Position numbers and translations under genes: made by a program
Assembly (NCBI GenBank): GCA_002914845.1
Contig: JXTC01000065.1
Location: 331,343 to 395,342 of the forward strand
Source of the DNA: Trema orientale
Taxonomy: Eukaryota; Streptophyta; Magnoliopsida; Rosales; Cannabaceae
DNA length: 64,000 bases
Direction: 5' to 3'
The notes under the pieces: model-generated
The model's database searches: none
What the model was told of the DNA's origin: nothing
What the model saw: the letters and a program-made list of their open reading frames with translations, nothing else
In this document: in pieces, positions 63,363-64,000 of the stretch
Layout: every line of letters starts with the position of its first letter
How positions within the stretch are numbered: the stretch's first letter is position 1

Positions 63363-64000
63363 ATTTTATTGAGCTGTTCACAAATTCAATTGGACCAGCA
63401 CTATCGATAGAAGCTGTTTGATCCTGTTCGAATTCATTTTGCTTTTATCACCAATGGTTATTGTATTGATAAATTATGTTTGCAATTCTCATAAATTTTA
63501 CTGATAATTTGATTGTAAAATGATATGGCGCATTACACCGGTTTCATGAATCCGATCATAATGGAACTCTGATAATTTGATTCTTTCACTGTTTGTTGAA
63601 GCTTGTATTACTGTTTCCTGCTATAATCTAACTGACACTACAATGTTTCTTACCCTTCAAGCTTATAAATCTTTTGTTTCTAACAAATATGACCACTTAG
63701 TGCCTATACGTAGAATTGTACAATTATACGTATTGCGTTATGCACATGAGGTCATCTAGATAAATGCTGGTGACGGCAGCAATAAATTGGGCCAAAACAT
63801 TGTCCTTGTCCTACTTCTATGAGCTGTGAATTCCCAGCAAGTTGCAACTCGTGGCCATCATATTATTAACTTTTAATGCCCCAGTTGCCCACTAGAATGC
63901 ATTGTATAATGATGTGTACGGAACAAACAGACAAATCTATTTTTGCAGCTAGGCCCACTTTGGGGTACCTTCAATCTCTTTCGATGCTTTCAGTCCCTCT
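63363..64000. other. PFK4 3' flank, no further gene seen
   Basis: The first 150-250 bp are probably 3' untranslated sequence. Nothing to the right edge matches a gene or repeat that I recognise. Confidence 0.5.

Noticed and set aside
1-64000. CRISPR arrays, operons, tRNA or rRNA genes, or a new multi-gene system
   Set aside because: None is visible. The content is ordinary plant nuclear genes and repeats. The only tRNA-like sequence is the SINE head, which lacks a complete tRNA fold.

Overview
This is nuclear chromosomal DNA from a flowering plant, almost certainly a eudicot. It is AT-rich, its genes carry many short exons with GT-AG introns, and four genes match plant families. It holds one LTR retrotransposon of Ty1-copia type, a rearranged Ty3-gypsy remnant, a SINE and about ten MITE-like elements. 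I cannot name the species. There are two assembly gaps (17406-18019 and 49774-49826) and isolated N calls at 47199 and 48620.

Layout. 1-17062 (minus): a 38-exon run of UTP10/HEATR1 (Arabidopsis At3g06530 type), about 2097 codons, running off the left edge just short of its C terminus. 17063-43726 is a gene-poor block of about 26 kb: a gap, a Ty1-copia element (20880-26213, TSD CATTC), a Ty3-gypsy remnant whose two LTR copies face each other (26663-29209, TSD ATTAT), a tRNA-related SINE (31891-32014), several MITEs, a roughly 1 kb segment repeated near 50.4 kb, and one unrecognised coding-like fragment near 40 kb. 43727-47305 (plus): a 10-exon DUF676/ROG1-like lipase (360 aa). 48.6-52.3 kb: a MITE nested in another repeat, then a duplicated promoter block carrying a truncated copy of the next gene's start. 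52273-54652 (plus): a 6-exon DYAD/SWI1/AMEIOTIC1-family gene (522 aa). 58732-63362 (plus): a complete 14-exon chloroplast-type ATP-dependent phosphofructokinase, PFK4-like (535 aa).

The four genes do not form a pathway; they are ordinary neighbours in a plant genome: ribosome biogenesis (UTP10), lipid or ester hydrolysis (lipase), a meiosis-family protein (DYAD-like) and plastid glycolysis (PFK4). From memory, the lipase and DYAD relatives in Arabidopsis (At5g51180 and At5g51330) are also close together, so that pair may be conserved microsynteny.

I found no evidence of a new multi-gene system. The most interesting structures are the gypsy remnant with inverted LTR copies and matching target-site duplications; the duplicated DYAD-like promoter ending in a truncated start; a filled/empty site pair dating a MITE insertion after a segmental duplication; several MITEs with clean 9-10 bp target duplications; and an in-frame 18 bp tandem duplication in a UTP10 exon. 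Exon boundaries were set by hand from splice signals, reading phase and family similarity; all four genes keep phase throughout.
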